NCBI GenBank assembly: GCA_016932075.1
Contig: JAFGDP010000103.1
Coordinates: 1-30,486, forward strand
Length of the DNA: 30,486 bases
From: Chitinispirillaceae bacterium
Lineage (GTDB): Bacteria > Fibrobacterota > Chitinivibrionia > Chitinivibrionales > Chitinispirillaceae
Direction: 5' to 3'
Shown here in pieces: positions 23,340 through 30,486 of this stretch. Below the pieces are notes generated by a model. It ran no database searches and had not been told where the DNA came from. It was given only the letters and a program-made list of their open reading frames with translations. A program made the translations under genes and the position numbers. Each line of letters opens with the position of its first letter. Within the stretch, counting starts at the first letter, position 1.

Positions 23340-23552
23340 CTACCAGGACACCAGTTCTACGGCGGCGATTTTTTTAATGGTCTTTTTTGTCCACCGCTCT
23401 CCCCAGACACGCTTCTGGAGAACAACGAACTCATCAAGCCGCTGCGAGGGGGTCATTCCGGCGAGGCGCAGGTATTCCGCCCTGTTTTCTTCTTCGAATG
23501 AAGAAAATAAAGCGGCCTTTCGATTCCGCGTCCGGTTGGCGCTGTTTTTCAT
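23340..23552 (-). CDS. Small partner protein of the nucleotidyltransferase pair
   Basis: This 70-aa basic protein contains SSFEEENRAEYLRLAGMTP, QRLDEFVVLQKRVWG and WTKKTIKKIAAVELVSW. I recognise the pattern 'SFEEEN...MTP..R..EF..LQ.R.WG..W' from small proteins that precede DUF6036 nucleotidyltransferases in many genomes. A toxin-antitoxin role is plausible but unproven. The gene appears intact while its partner is truncated. No clear ribosome site precedes the ATG at 23552, so a slightly later start is possible. Confidence 0.7.
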   Translation of the reverse strand: MKNSANRTRNRKAALFSSFEEENRAEYLRLAGMTPSQRLDEFVVLQKRVWGERWTKKTIKKIAAVELVSW

Positions 23553-23723
23553 GGGAAGTTACCGTTGTGAATGAAAACAACCTTTGCTGTGCCGCAAAGA
23601 AAGCCCCCAATTCACCGTCGAGGACGGCAGGCTGGTGCAAACAAAGGCTGCTCCAGACAAGTCTGCCGGAGAAAAGCGAATACAGACAGCAGAGCGGATG
23701 GAATTATTCCAAAGGACGGGGTT

Positions 23724-23960
23724 TTATTTCCGCGGGCCGGGGCGCGGGCGGGCGTCCGTGTCCGCCGCGGTGTCTGCGGTGTCAACCGCAACTGCCGCCG
23801 TGTCCTTGAGGCCCGTCGTGTCCGCGGCCGCTGTTTCGGCCGTTTTCCCTTCCGCTTCAAGATGCTTGCGGCGCGTGTCAAGGGCAAAGGCCGCAAGAAT
23901 GACGAGGAGCGCGAGGACGAAGTTAATAAGGAGTTTCGGTTTCCGCGGACTTGTTTCCAT
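23724..23960 (-). CDS. Small single-pass membrane protein with Ala/Asp/Thr-rich tail
   Basis: The protein is 78 aa from the ATG at 23960, chosen because GGAG lies 6 nt upstream; an ATG nine codons earlier has none. A basic N-terminus (METSPRKPK) precedes a transmembrane helix (about 10-28, LLINFVLALLVILAAFAL). The tail is low-complexity and acidic (repeated DTAA/ADT). No family is recognised. GC-rich coding with a sharp hydrophobic segment supports a real gene, but the tail could be spurious reading of low-complexity DNA. Confidence 0.5.
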   Translation of the reverse strand: METSPRKPKLLINFVLALLVILAAFALDTRRKHLEAEGKTAETAAADTTGLKDTAAVAVDTADTAADTDARPRPGPRK

Positions 23961-24124
23961 GGCGTGCTCCGGCGACGCAGGCTTCAATGTTCAATTCCGG
24001 CGGGTAAATATACCACAGCCCCCTCTTTGCATCAACGAAATCGATTTTGTTTTTTAAGCTGGGGCGTCAGTTCCATATAGATTACATCAGTGCCGTATGC
24101 TGAGATCCAGGGCCGGTGCGATGG

Positions 24125-24300
24125 TCACTGTTTGACGAACCTGATGTCATCCACCAGGACCTCCGCGCTCATTGTCGCGTTCTGGTCGCCGTGGATCATC
24201 ACGATGAACCTGACCTGCCTGCAGGCTGATAGGATTTCGTTCAGGGTCCCGCCCGCAGGAACGAACGAAGAGAGGTCAAGCGTGAACCGGGTCGAACAGG
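24125..24300 (-). pseudogene. C-terminal remnant of a carbohydrate-binding module
   Basis: In this frame the peptide RFTLDLSSFVPAGGTL followed by VRFIVMIHGDQNATM and ending VLVDDIRFVKQ resembles the last beta-strands of a CBM/CIA30-type beta-sandwich (the 'V-D-D-I-R' ending is typical). Sequence upstream of about 24300 no longer fits such a domain and abuts the HigBA promoter. I infer that the 5' part of a secreted enzyme gene was lost, possibly when the toxin-antitoxin locus arrived. The frame stays open to 24463, but that upstream part overlaps higB. Confidence 0.5.
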
Positions 24301-24342
24301 GCAAGCAATGTAATATTTGACCGTCCCCTAGTACGGATACCC

Positions 24343-24371
24343 TTGACTTCTCTACGCCAATGGCGTATATT
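24343..24371 (+). promoter_or_regulatory. HigBA promoter with palindromic operator
   Basis: -35 TTGACT (24343-24348), a 17-nt spacer and -10 TATATT (24366-24371) form a strong promoter. A perfect inverted repeat, TACGCC-AAT-GGCGTA (24353-24367), fills the spacer and touches the -10, an ideal site for autorepression by the downstream XRE antitoxin. The predicted start (about 24378) is almost at the toxin ATG (24380), implying a leaderless or near-leaderless message. Confidence 0.7.
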
Positions 24372-24379
24372 ATACACCA

Positions 24380-24700
24380 ATGATATTCACCTTCATCTAA
24401 ACGCCGGTTTTCACGAGGGAAATCCGTTCCCTGCTGCCGGACGACGATTACCGGTTGCTTCAAAAAAAACTGCTGTTCCGGCCTGAGGCGGGCGACCTGA
24501 TACGGGGAAGCGGTGGTCTGCGGAAGATCCGCTGGAACAGGCCTGGCAAGGGCAAAAGGGGCGGATTGAGAATCATCTATTGTTTCGATAAACCGAATAC
24601 GATGTACATGCTTTTCGTATATCCGAAATACAGACAGGAAACGCTGACGGGCAGACAGTTGAAATATCTGACCACAATCATGAAGGAGTACCTTTTATGA
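24380..24700 (+). pseudogene. higB: HigB/RelE-family toxin interrupted by a nonsense codon
   Basis: The frame from ATG 24380 reads MIFTFI, stop, TPVFTREIRSLLPDDDYRLL and continues to TGA 24698-24700. The family normally begins MIFTFIETPxF, so the TAA at 24398-24400 is one base away from the expected GAA. The rest is well preserved: PEAGDLIRGSGGLRKIRW, GKGKRGGLRIIYCF and a C-terminal helix. HigB toxins are ribosome-associated mRNA endonucleases. The stop overlaps the antitoxin ATG as ATGA. A TTG at 24455 could restart an 81-residue product lacking the N-terminus. It is most likely an inactivated toxin; a sequencing error is the alternative. Confidence 0.8.
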
Positions 24701-24987
24701 AAAAGAATGACTTTTCAAAGCTCATCGAAAGCATCAAGCAGGCCGGGCAGATCAAACACGGCCACCAGAGGCCTTCGCGGGTTTTTAGGTATAAGGTCCC
24801 GGACATCCGGACGATCCGGTCAAAACTCCATGTCTCGCAGAACGAGGTCGCGCTGATGCTCGGGGTCAGCGCGCGGACGCTGCAGAACTGGGAGCAGGGC
24901 CGGCGGGAGCCCGAAGGCCCTGCGAAGGCCTTGCTGACGATCGCGAATAAAAACCCCGCCGCGGTCCTTGAAGCGCTGCATTCCTGA
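24697..24987 (+). CDS. higA: HigA-family antitoxin, XRE helix-turn-helix
   Basis: The protein is 96 aa. The C-terminal half carries an XRE/Cro-type HTH: TIRSKLHVSQNEVALMLGVS followed by ARTLQNWEQGRREPEG. The N-terminal ~40 residues probably bind the toxin. The start overlaps the toxin stop by 4 nt, and the message comes from the promoter at 24343. It would neutralise HigB and repress its own promoter at the palindrome 24353-24367. It appears intact although the toxin is interrupted, a common state for decaying toxin-antitoxin loci. Confidence 0.88.
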   Translation: MKKNDFSKLIESIKQAGQIKHGHQRPSRVFRYKVPDIRTIRSKLHVSQNEVALMLGVSARTLQNWEQGRREPEGPAKALLTIANKNPAAVLEALHS

Positions 24988-25515
24988 CGACTATAGAGAC
25001 CGCCGTCAAGACAGACCGCGACAATAATTGTCGCTCCCCCGCTGTATCTTATATCAGTTATGGCCTCGATCGTACGGCAGAACATCAATCATCAATGCCT
25101 TGCACCCGCGAAATCTGCAGAAAAAGGGCTTTTTTATGGCGGAGGATGGAGGATCCTCGTCGTCCTACTCTATCCCCTTGATATTGCTGGCAATCTCTCA
25201 CCGCAGGGGACAAAATTTGACCGCAACCACGGTTGAAATATGAGAAGTAACCGGTAATTTCGGGGAGAAAGATACTTCTTCGCAGCAAAGATGTTTACTT
25301 TTCCCTCGACTTGTTCAATTTTACCCAACCTCCAGGAGCGCTAAAACACCAATGGCGCTCCGTCCATGGAGATTGATGAATCTGAAAATGGAACCTGCTG
25401 CCGTGCGGCCTCATCAAATGTTAAAAGGCGGATCGTATCGATCCGTGAAGCTGTTGTACTGCTCCCGCCGGGCCGATGTAATCTCGGAAATACGGCAGGG
25501 GACCACCAATGCGCA
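24988..25515. other. Intergenic region between higA and atpG, with a short palindrome
   Basis: No credible ORF was found in 528 nt. A perfect inverted repeat, GCGACAAT-A-ATTGTCGC, lies at 25018-25034, 31 nt after higA. It could be a protein-binding site or weak terminator. The phrase TTTGACCG occurs at 24316 and 25213, either side of the HigBA locus, which might mark insertion boundaries, but the match is short. Confidence 0.4.
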
Positions 25516-26409
25516 TCATTTTTTCTCTGCGCTCAGCGCTTCAAAACCGGAGATCACATCGAACAGTTCCTCGTCGATGCCGCTCTGGCGCAAACGATGG
25601 AATGCCCCGCCCAGTTCCTCCAGCAATTCATTGATGTTTTTGTCGGCGCGTTGCATGGCCGCCAGACGGCTTGCGTTTTCGCTCGCAAGGGATTCGGCGC
25701 ACGCCCGGAAAAGCGAGACGAAAAGATATTCGCGGATGAGCGCCCGCAAGGTCGCGACGCCGCCACCAATGACCTCGGGCAAGCTTACCGTCGGCCAGGG
25801 AAGTTCGGCCGGTGTGCTTCGCCAGTTTTCGTTCAACGGCAGCAGTCGCTTACTGACGGGCGCATAAACAGCCCCGGACGCCGGGCGGTTGTAAAAAAGG
25901 TAGAGATCGGTGACTTCACCCTCGCTGTGCCGCATCTCGCTCTCCATGAAAATCCGGCCGATGAGCGGGGTTATGGCCTTGACGGAGTTCGGCACGGCGA
26001 AGGTTCCTGTTACCGGCAACCCCGCATCAGTTAACCGCGCATGGACGCGCTCACCCACGGCCCAGACCCTGGGTTTCGCCGGTAGGGCCGCCATGGTCTT
26101 GACCGCAAAATCAGCCACCACATCATTAAACCGGCCTACCAGTCCCTGGTCGGATCCGAAGACAACCGCGCCAATCGAACCCGCACGCGGTTGTTTTTTC
26201 CGTTCCGCAACCAAGGGAGCCGGACCGCTTTCCCGCAAGCATGCGCAGAGCCCCAGCTCCACGGTGCGAAAATAGCCGGCCAGCGCTCTCACCGATTGCT
26301 CGTATTGTCCGATGCTCGAGGCGGCCACGGCCTTCATCGTGCGGACGACGGATTGGAGATCCCCGGCTCCGCCTATCTTTCGGCGCAGGCTCGCCGTGGT
26401 GTCGCTCAT
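25516..26409 (-). CDS. atpG: N-type ATPase gamma subunit
   Basis: This 297-aa central-stalk subunit couples rotation of the c-ring to catalysis in the alpha/beta hexamer. The N-terminal helix ([20 protein letters not shown], then MKAVAASS) and the C-terminal helix ([18 protein letters not shown], then [19 protein letters not shown]) are the conserved coiled-coil pair. The ending [15 protein letters not shown] is the N-ATPase style. The ATG overlaps the atpA stop as ATGA. It is the last gene of the operon, which matches the known N-ATPase order, in which atpG is terminal and no delta gene is present. No clear terminator was identified between its stop and 25400. Confidence 0.93.
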   Translation of the reverse strand: MSDTTASLRRKIGGAGDLQSVVRTMKAVAASSIGQYEQSVRALAGYFRTVELGLCACLRESGPAPLVAERKKQPRAGSIGAVVFGSDQGLVGRFNDVVADFAVKTMAALPAKPRVWAVGERVHARLTDAGLPVTGTFAVPNSVKAITPLIGRIFMESEMRHSEGEVTDLYLFYNRPASGAVYAPVSKRLLPLNENWRSTPAELPWPTVSLPEVIGGGVATLRALIREYLFVSLFRACAESLASENASRLAAMQRADKNINELLEELGGAFHRLRQSGIDEELFDVISGFEALSAEKK

Positions 26410-28013
26410 GATTTTTCCCGGGGTTCAGGCTTAGGCTTGGGCTTGACCTCCATTTCGACTTCCGGCCCGGACTCAGGTCCGGGTTCGAGCTGGAAGCGGG
26501 CAAGCGATATGCGGGCGACTTCGATAATCGTTTCACGATCTTCGTCGCTTAATTTGTCGGCGGTTTCCAATCGCTCGCGCACCTCCGCCGGAATATCCGC
26601 CGCCGCCTCGCGCAGGGCGCGTTCCGCGTCCGTCATCCGGTCAAGCGGCACGGGGTCAAAGAGTTTTGCGGAGAGTGCCTGCAGCACGGCGATTTGCGCG
26701 GGTACGGACACCGAGGCGAACTGGGGCTGTTTAAGGCAGGCGCGAATTCGTTGTCCGTGCTCGATGATTGCGCGGGTGTCTTCATCAAGGCGGGCCCCGA
26801 ACCGGAAAAAGGTTTCGAGTTCCTCAAATTGCGCATAGGCGAGCTTGAGATCGCCCGCCACCGCGCGGTATGCTGCGCGCTGCGCTTTTCCGCCGACGCG
26901 CGAAACGGATTTCCCGACATCGACCGCGGGCAGCACGCCCAATTCGAACAGCGACGGCGAGAGGTAGATCTGCCCATCCGTGATGGAAATCAAGTTGGTC
27001 GGAATATAGGCGGAAATGTCCTGCGCTTCGGTTTCGATGATGGGCAGCGCGGTGAGGGAGCCGCCGCCGAGTTCCTTGCGCATGTGCGTTGCGCGTTCGA
27101 GCAGCCGCGAGTGGATATAAAAGATATCGCCGGGAAACGCTTCGCGACCGGGCGGACGACGCAGCAAGAGAGAGAGTTCTCGGTAGGCGCGCGCGTGATG
27201 GGTGAGGTCGTCGTAAACGATCAGCACATCCCGGCCCGCTTCCATGAAAGACTCCGCGATGCTGGTCGCGGCATACGGAGCGATGTAAGCGAGACCCGGC
27301 GGATCGTTGCCCTCGGTCACGACCACGACGGTATAATCCATCGCTCCCTTTTCCCGCAAGGTCGCCACGACCTTGGCGACGGAGGACGTGCGTTGACCGA
27401 TGGCGCAATACACGCACAGCACCTGGTGGTCGCGCTGGTTGAGGATGGTGTCGATCGCAATCGCGGTCTTGCCCGTCTGGCGGTCGCCGAGAATCAACTC
27501 GCGCTGACCGCGCCCGACGGGAATGAGCGCATCGATGACTTTAAGGCCGGTCTGGAGTGGCGCCGTGACAGGCGCGCGGTCCATGATGGGCGCGGCGGGG
27601 CGTTCGACTGGCAGGCGCCGGCCTGCGGCCATCGGTCCGTTGCCATCGAGTGGCCGGCCGAGCGGGTCGATAACGCGCCCCAGCAATCCATCCCCCACGG
27701 CCACGTCCATGACACGGCCCGTACGCCTGACTTCATCTCCCGCGTGGAGATGCCAGTATTCACCGAGCAGCACGACGCCGATCTCATCCGCGTCCACGTT
27801 GAACGCAATGCCAAGCACATCTCCGGGAAACGTCACCAATTCGTCAAAGCCAACGCCGGGCAGGCCCGACACCCTGGCGATGCCGGTGGCGACACTGGTT
27901 ATCATGCCCACCTCCTGTGGCGTCAGTTGCGGCGAGAAAGCTTCCCGCACCTGGCTTATTCCGGCAAACGCGCCGTCAAAAACTTTCTGGAGACTCCCGG
28001 GTTCCATGTTCAT
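26406..28013 (-). CDS. atpA: N-type ATPase alpha subunit
   Basis: This 535-aa alpha subunit is non-catalytic and nucleotide-binding. The Walker A motif GDRQTGKT is at residues 176-183 and the [10 protein letters not shown] motif is at 115-124. The [20 protein letters not shown] region is typical of alpha chains. The C-terminus has a Pro/Glu/Lys-rich extension of about 25 residues ([20 protein letters not shown]...) that ordinary F-type alpha chains lack. Its ATG overlaps the atpF stop by 4 nt, and its stop overlaps atpG by 4 nt. Another in-frame Met two codons later is possible. The catalytic beta subunit (atpD) would be upstream, beyond the window. Confidence 0.96.
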   Translation of the reverse strand: MNMEPGSLQKVFDGAFAGISQVREAFSPQLTPQEVGMITSVATGIARVSGLPGVGFDELVTFPGDVLGIAFNVDADEIGVVLLGEYWHLHAGDEVRRTGRVMDVAVGDGLLGRVIDPLGRPLDGNGPMAAGRRLPVERPAAPIMDRAPVTAPLQTGLKVIDALIPVGRGQRELILGDRQTGKTAIAIDTILNQRDHQVLCVYCAIGQRTSSVAKVVATLREKGAMDYTVVVVTEGNDPPGLAYIAPYAATSIAESFMEAGRDVLIVYDDLTHHARAYRELSLLLRRPPGREAFPGDIFYIHSRLLERATHMRKELGGGSLTALPIIETEAQDISAYIPTNLISITDGQIYLSPSLFELGVLPAVDVGKSVSRVGGKAQRAAYRAVAGDLKLAYAQFEELETFFRFGARLDEDTRAIIEHGQRIRACLKQPQFASVSVPAQIAVLQALSAKLFDPVPLDRMTDAERALREAAADIPAEVRERLETADKLSDEDRETIIEVARISLARFQLEPGPESGPEVEMEVKPKPKPEPREKS

Positions 28014-28816
28014 TGGCTCTTTGTTTCCGGCTCAGGCTCGGTTTTGGCTACAGGTTTGTCTTTCTCTTTCAGAAGTTCACTGACGCCTTTTTCCAGCGAT
28101 GCCAGATAATCAGCGATGCTCCACGCCACCTTTTGTCCATTCGTGGTGAGTTCAATGCCGCCGATCAGGTCCGGCGCCGTCTCGAACCGGACGTGGATTT
28201 CAGCCGAGAAGGTTTCGTTGAGCGCATTTTGTATCGCCGCGCGTTGCTCCACAGGCAGGTCAAACGCGCTGCGCACGAGCGCGGGGTCAGACGAAGTTTT
28301 GATGGCCTCGGCGAAACGCGCTTTCGCTTGGCCGTCCATCTCTCGCAAGCGACGAGTAAACACCTCGCCAAAACGTACTTCCAAACTCGTCCCGGCGAGG
28401 TCTGCAAGCGCCTTTCGCGCAAGGGCAAACACTTCCTGCTGTGTCCGGCGGCTGATGGCTTGAAGCAGGTTATGTTCTTCGTTTCGGAGCGCTTCCTGCC
28501 GTTTTGAACTCAAAGCCGCGGCGGCCTTCCGCGCTTCGTCGAAGAGCCGCTGACGTTCGGCTTTCGCCTCGTCCGTCGTTTTGCTAAAAAGCGCGGCGCG
28601 CTGCCGGTCGAACTCCTCGTTTTTGTGCTGGAATTCGTCGCTTTCCTTTTTTGCTTCGGCCTTTTTCCTGTCGGCGTTCGCCAGTTCTGCAGCGATCCGC
28701 TTCTCGCGCGCGTCAATGGCATGGAGGATTGGTTTATAAAGAAAGCGCTTCATCAACCACACCAGGATGAGAAAGTTGAGCGCCTGCGCACCGATGGTGA
28801 ACCAGTCGATTATCAT
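28010..28816 (-). CDS. atpF: N-type ATPase b/delta-like peripheral stalk subunit
   Basis: The protein is 268 aa from the ATG at 28816 (MIIDWFTIG), with AGGAAAG upstream. A longer frame to 28870 overlaps atpE. One N-terminal membrane helix (about 6-25, [20 protein letters not shown]) is followed by a long charged coiled coil (about 30-150). The C-terminal ~100 residues ([24 protein letters not shown]) resemble the C-terminal part of the delta subunit. N-ATPases lack a separate delta gene, and their long AtpF is thought to supply that function, as seen here. The tail ends in a short KTEPEPETK segment. It forms the stator linking F1 to the membrane a subunit. Confidence 0.93.
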   Translation of the reverse strand: MIIDWFTIGAQALNFLILVWLMKRFLYKPILHAIDAREKRIAAELANADRKKAEAKKESDEFQHKNEEFDRQRAALFSKTTDEAKAERQRLFDEARKAAAALSSKRQEALRNEEHNLLQAISRRTQQEVFALARKALADLAGTSLEVRFGEVFTRRLREMDGQAKARFAEAIKTSSDPALVRSAFDLPVEQRAAIQNALNETFSAEIHVRFETAPDLIGGIELTTNGQKVAWSIADYLASLEKGVSELLKEKDKPVAKTEPEPETKSQ

Positions 28817-28820
28817 AGGT

Positions 28821-29102
28821 TTACTTTCCTGTGGCTTGGGCGATGACGTAGTTCCAGAACGGGTTGGCAAAGATGAGAATCATCGAGACCACGAAACAGT
28901 AGATGGCCGTGGACTCGATCATCGCCAGACCCACGAACAAGGTCCGGGTGATGGTGGCGGAAGCGTCGGGCTGCTGGGCCAGCGAACTCAGCGCGGTCGC
29001 GACCGCCTTCCCTTCCGCCAGTGCAGGCCCCATGGTGCCGAAACCGGTGGTGATGCCGGCGATGACAATTGATGCCACCGCGATAATAGTCATGGTGTCC
29101 AT
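28821..29102 (-). CDS. atpE: N-type ATPase c subunit
   Basis: The 93-aa protein comes from the ATG at 29102 (AAAAGGAG upstream). Two membrane helices form a hairpin that oligomerises into the rotor ring. Helix 1 carries GPALAEGKAV with Glu30 and the polar-loop pattern AQQPDA. Helix 2 carries MIESTAIY with Glu63-Ser64-Thr65 and Tyr68. The ESTxxY set matches the Na+-site ligands of Ilyobacter c-rings, and Glu30 sits where those rings have Gln32, giving a two-carboxylate site. Because a Burkholderia N-ATPase ring has been reported to be proton-specific, ion choice should not be assumed from these residues. A stretch of ORF extending to 29255 overlaps atpB and is not used. Confidence 0.96.
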   Translation of the reverse strand: MDTMTIIAVASIVIAGITTGFGTMGPALAEGKAVATALSSLAQQPDASATITRTLFVGLAMIESTAIYCFVVSMILIFANPFWNYVIAQATGK

Positions 29103-29133
29103 AGTATCTCCTTTTGTTGTTTGTGTTGTTGTT

Positions 29134-29835
29134 TCAATGGATTGATCCTGCTTCGGGTTCAGGCTGTGGCTTATGGACCCGTGTGGCGGCCGCGATGTAA
29201 ACCGCTGCCAGGATGCTGAAAATGTAGGCCTGCACCATGCCGGTGAGCAGACCAAGAAGTGTCATGACGATCGGGAAGATGAAAGGCGTAATGGTGAGCA
29301 GGATACCGATAATCATCGCCCCGCTCATCATGTTGCCGAACAGACGGACGGCCAGGGCCAGCGTGCGCGAAAGTTCGCTGATGACGTTAAACGGCAGCAT
29401 GATGAACGTCGGCTTCACATAGGACTTGAGGTAGCCGCCCACCCCTTGTTCCTTGATGCCGAAGAACGGCACGGCCACAAACACGCACAGCGCGAGTGCG
29501 GCCGTGGTCGAGAGCGAGCCGGTCGGCGGCTCGTAGCCGGGAATTACGGTGCAGAGGCTGGCTGCGGCGACAAACAGGAAGAGAGTGCCCAGAAAGCCGA
29601 GATATTTCCGCGGCTGACTCAGACCTATCTCTTCAATCTGTTTCTCGATGCCGGTGACGACGATTTCCAGAAGGTTCTGCCAGCGGGAACGTTTCAGACC
29701 TGTGGACAATTTGCGCGTAATGAGTTTTGAACCGAAGGCCAGTACGAGCATCAGTCCCCACGTGAATACAATGGTGGCGTTGAGTTTGAGAAACCCGTAT
29801 TGCCAGAAGATCATCTGGTCGGGACTAAGGCGCAT
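29134..29835 (-). CDS. atpB: N-type ATPase a subunit
   Basis: This 233-aa integral membrane stator forms the ion half-channels against the c-ring. Five to six hydrophobic helices are visible. The essential arginine is Arg164 in LALAVRLFGNMMSG, with NVISELSR just before it. The protein is shorter than typical F-type a subunits (about 270 aa), as expected for N-type. It ends with KPQPEPEAG. It overlaps the atpR stop by 11 nt and is followed by atpE after 31 nt. Confidence 0.95.
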   Translation of the reverse strand: MRLSPDQMIFWQYGFLKLNATIVFTWGLMLVLAFGSKLITRKLSTGLKRSRWQNLLEIVVTGIEKQIEEIGLSQPRKYLGFLGTLFLFVAAASLCTVIPGYEPPTGSLSTTAALALCVFVAVPFFGIKEQGVGGYLKSYVKPTFIMLPFNVISELSRTLALAVRLFGNMMSGAMIIGILLTITPFIFPIVMTLLGLLTGMVQAYIFSILAAVYIAAATRVHKPQPEPEAGSIH

Positions 29836-30139
29836 TGCCGGCCTCCTGTGTCAAGCAAGCCGGTTTTTTCGCCGTCCGGGTGAGACGCGTCACGATAAGG
29901 CGCGCAATGACAAATCCCAGAAGACACATCAGCAGCCGGTCCCAATGACCGCCGGAGACAAAGTAGAATCCCGCCAGGGTGATGCTCATCCGCAACAGCA
30001 GGCTGCCGAAAATCCAAAGCACCGGCAGTCTGGACGAAACGCCCTTGCGGACCGTCCACCAGAGGCCGCCGAAGAACATCGTGCCGAGTAAACCACCCGC
30101 CACCAAAGCCGGCACCAGACCCAAAGGTTCATTCATCAT
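29825..30139 (-). CDS. atpR: N-type ATPase accessory membrane protein AtpR
   Basis: The protein is 104 aa from the ATG at 30139 (MMNEPLGL), with AGGAGG located inside the end of atpQ; a second ATG follows immediately. Three hydrophobic segments are visible (about 8-25, 35-55 and 68-85). RLPVLWIFGSLLLRMSITLAG carries the intramembrane arginines characteristic of AtpR. The gene is found only in N-ATPase operons and is thought to help c-ring assembly by contacting the c-subunit carboxylate. It overlaps atpQ upstream (11 nt) and atpB downstream (11 nt). Confidence 0.9.
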   Translation of the reverse strand: MMNEPLGLVPALVAGGLLGTMFFGGLWWTVRKGVSSRLPVLWIFGSLLLRMSITLAGFYFVSGGHWDRLLMCLLGFVIARLIVTRLTRTAKKPACLTQEAGNAP

Positions 30140-30467
30140 TATCCTCCTGTTCCTTTCGCATTTCCTTGTCTTCCTTGGCCACCCAATACCAGGCATTCAA
30201 ACAGCCGACGGCCAGGCCGATGACCATCAGCGAAAGCGTCCAGGAAATGCTTCCTGGATGGCGATTGTCGAGCCAGATACCCAGCGCCGCGCCGAGCAGC
30301 GTCGGAACCACCACCGACCAGCCGATAAGTCCCATCATGCCCAGGCCAAACCAGACGGTTCGCGTAACATGCCGTCGCGCGCGGAGTTTGCGAGCCGCCT
30401 TCGCGCCGACCTCCTGACTGAGCGCCGGCTTCGGTTTCAAGGGTTTGTGTTTGGGTTCGTCAGTCAT
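30129..30467 (-). CDS. atpQ: N-type ATPase AtpQ (AtpI-like) membrane protein
   Basis: The 112-aa protein has a basic, Pro/Lys-rich N-terminus (EPKHKPLKPKPALSQEVG), two membrane helices (about 37-66 and 75-97) and a charged C-terminus. LIGWSVVVPTLLGAALGIWL, with the GxxLGxWLD turn, is typical of AtpI/AtpQ, a c-ring assembly factor. The start has only a weak upstream site. It probably overlaps the end of atpC, giving coupling. Its position before atpR and atpB fits the N-ATPase order atpDCQRBEFAG. Confidence 0.9.
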   Translation of the reverse strand: MTDEPKHKPLKPKPALSQEVGAKAARKLRARRHVTRTVWFGLGMMGLIGWSVVVPTLLGAALGIWLDNRHPGSISWTLSLMVIGLAVGCLNAWYWVAKEDKEMRKEQEDNDE

Positions 30468-30486
30468 CGTGAAAACCCGCCATGCG
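30460..30486 (-). CDS. atpC: Possible C-terminal end of atpC (partial, cut by the window edge)
   Basis: Reading in from the right edge, the frame RMAGFHDD then TGA (30460-30462) overlaps the first codons of atpQ. Only eight codons are visible, so the call rests on the expected gene order rather than on sequence. Confidence 0.3.
   Translation of the reverse strand, partial: RMAGFHDD

Noticed and set aside
25127..25243. Plus-strand 38-codon frame starting MAEDGGSSSS
   Set aside because: It has no ribosome site and low-complexity composition, and no homologous pattern was recognised.
26694..28109. 471-codon plus-strand frame opposite atpA
   Set aside because: It is a shadow of a well-identified gene; the translated protein shows no domain pattern.

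Overview
The window looks like a bacterial chromosome segment from the FCB group, most plausibly Fibrobacterota or a relative. That placement is inference. It rests on secreted carbohydrate-active enzymes whose C-termini resemble FlgD/type-IX-style sorting tails, an SUMF lipoprotein, and an N-type (atpDCQRBEFAG-type) ATPase operon. No rRNA or tRNA gene was seen.

Region 1 (1-8.4 kb) is visibly AT-richer than the rest and looks acquired. One tightly packed minus-strand operon runs from 8152 down to 300. In order it encodes an Mrr/COG4127-type restriction endonuclease, an N6-adenine methyltransferase with its own N-terminal PD-(D/E)XK-like motif, a ComEC-like metallo-beta-lactamase, a four-helix membrane protein, a small SANT/HTH-like protein, a secreted thermonuclease and an exported DNase-I-fold nuclease. 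Four proteins carry nuclease signatures and a fifth is a ComEC-type hydrolase, so this is a candidate defence or DNA-processing island. A 50-codon gene fragment follows it.

Region 2 (8.4-14 kb) is a mosaic with long intergenic stretches: a DUF6941-like protein, a GLUG-repeat surface protein behind a strong sigma-70 promoter, an HNH nuclease, and an SUMF (formylglycine-generating-enzyme fold) lipoprotein. The C-terminus of that lipoprotein has the codon signature of a diversity-generating retroelement (DGR) variable region: 15 variable codons, all of the form NNC. A long hairpin lies just downstream. The gene is flanked by two ~140-bp direct repeats that encode a conserved small peptide. No reverse transcriptase or template repeat is in the window.

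Region 3 (14-20.5 kb) is polysaccharide deconstruction: a GH2 glycosidase, then a CE2-CE6 esterase operon, all secreted and all on the minus strand. A GC-rich NAD-dependent SDR epimerase follows on the plus strand.

Region 4 (20.8-25.5 kb) has dnaK, followed by eroded accessory genes: a truncated DUF6036-type nucleotidyltransferase with its small partner, a small membrane protein, a carbohydrate-binding-module remnant, and a HigBA toxin-antitoxin locus. The higB toxin carries an in-frame nonsense codon at position 7 behind an intact promoter and operator.

Region 5 (25.5 kb to the end) is a minus-strand N-ATPase operon, atpQ-atpR-atpB-atpE-atpF-atpA-atpG in transcription order, with overlapping genes. 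The atpD and atpC genes should lie just beyond the right edge.
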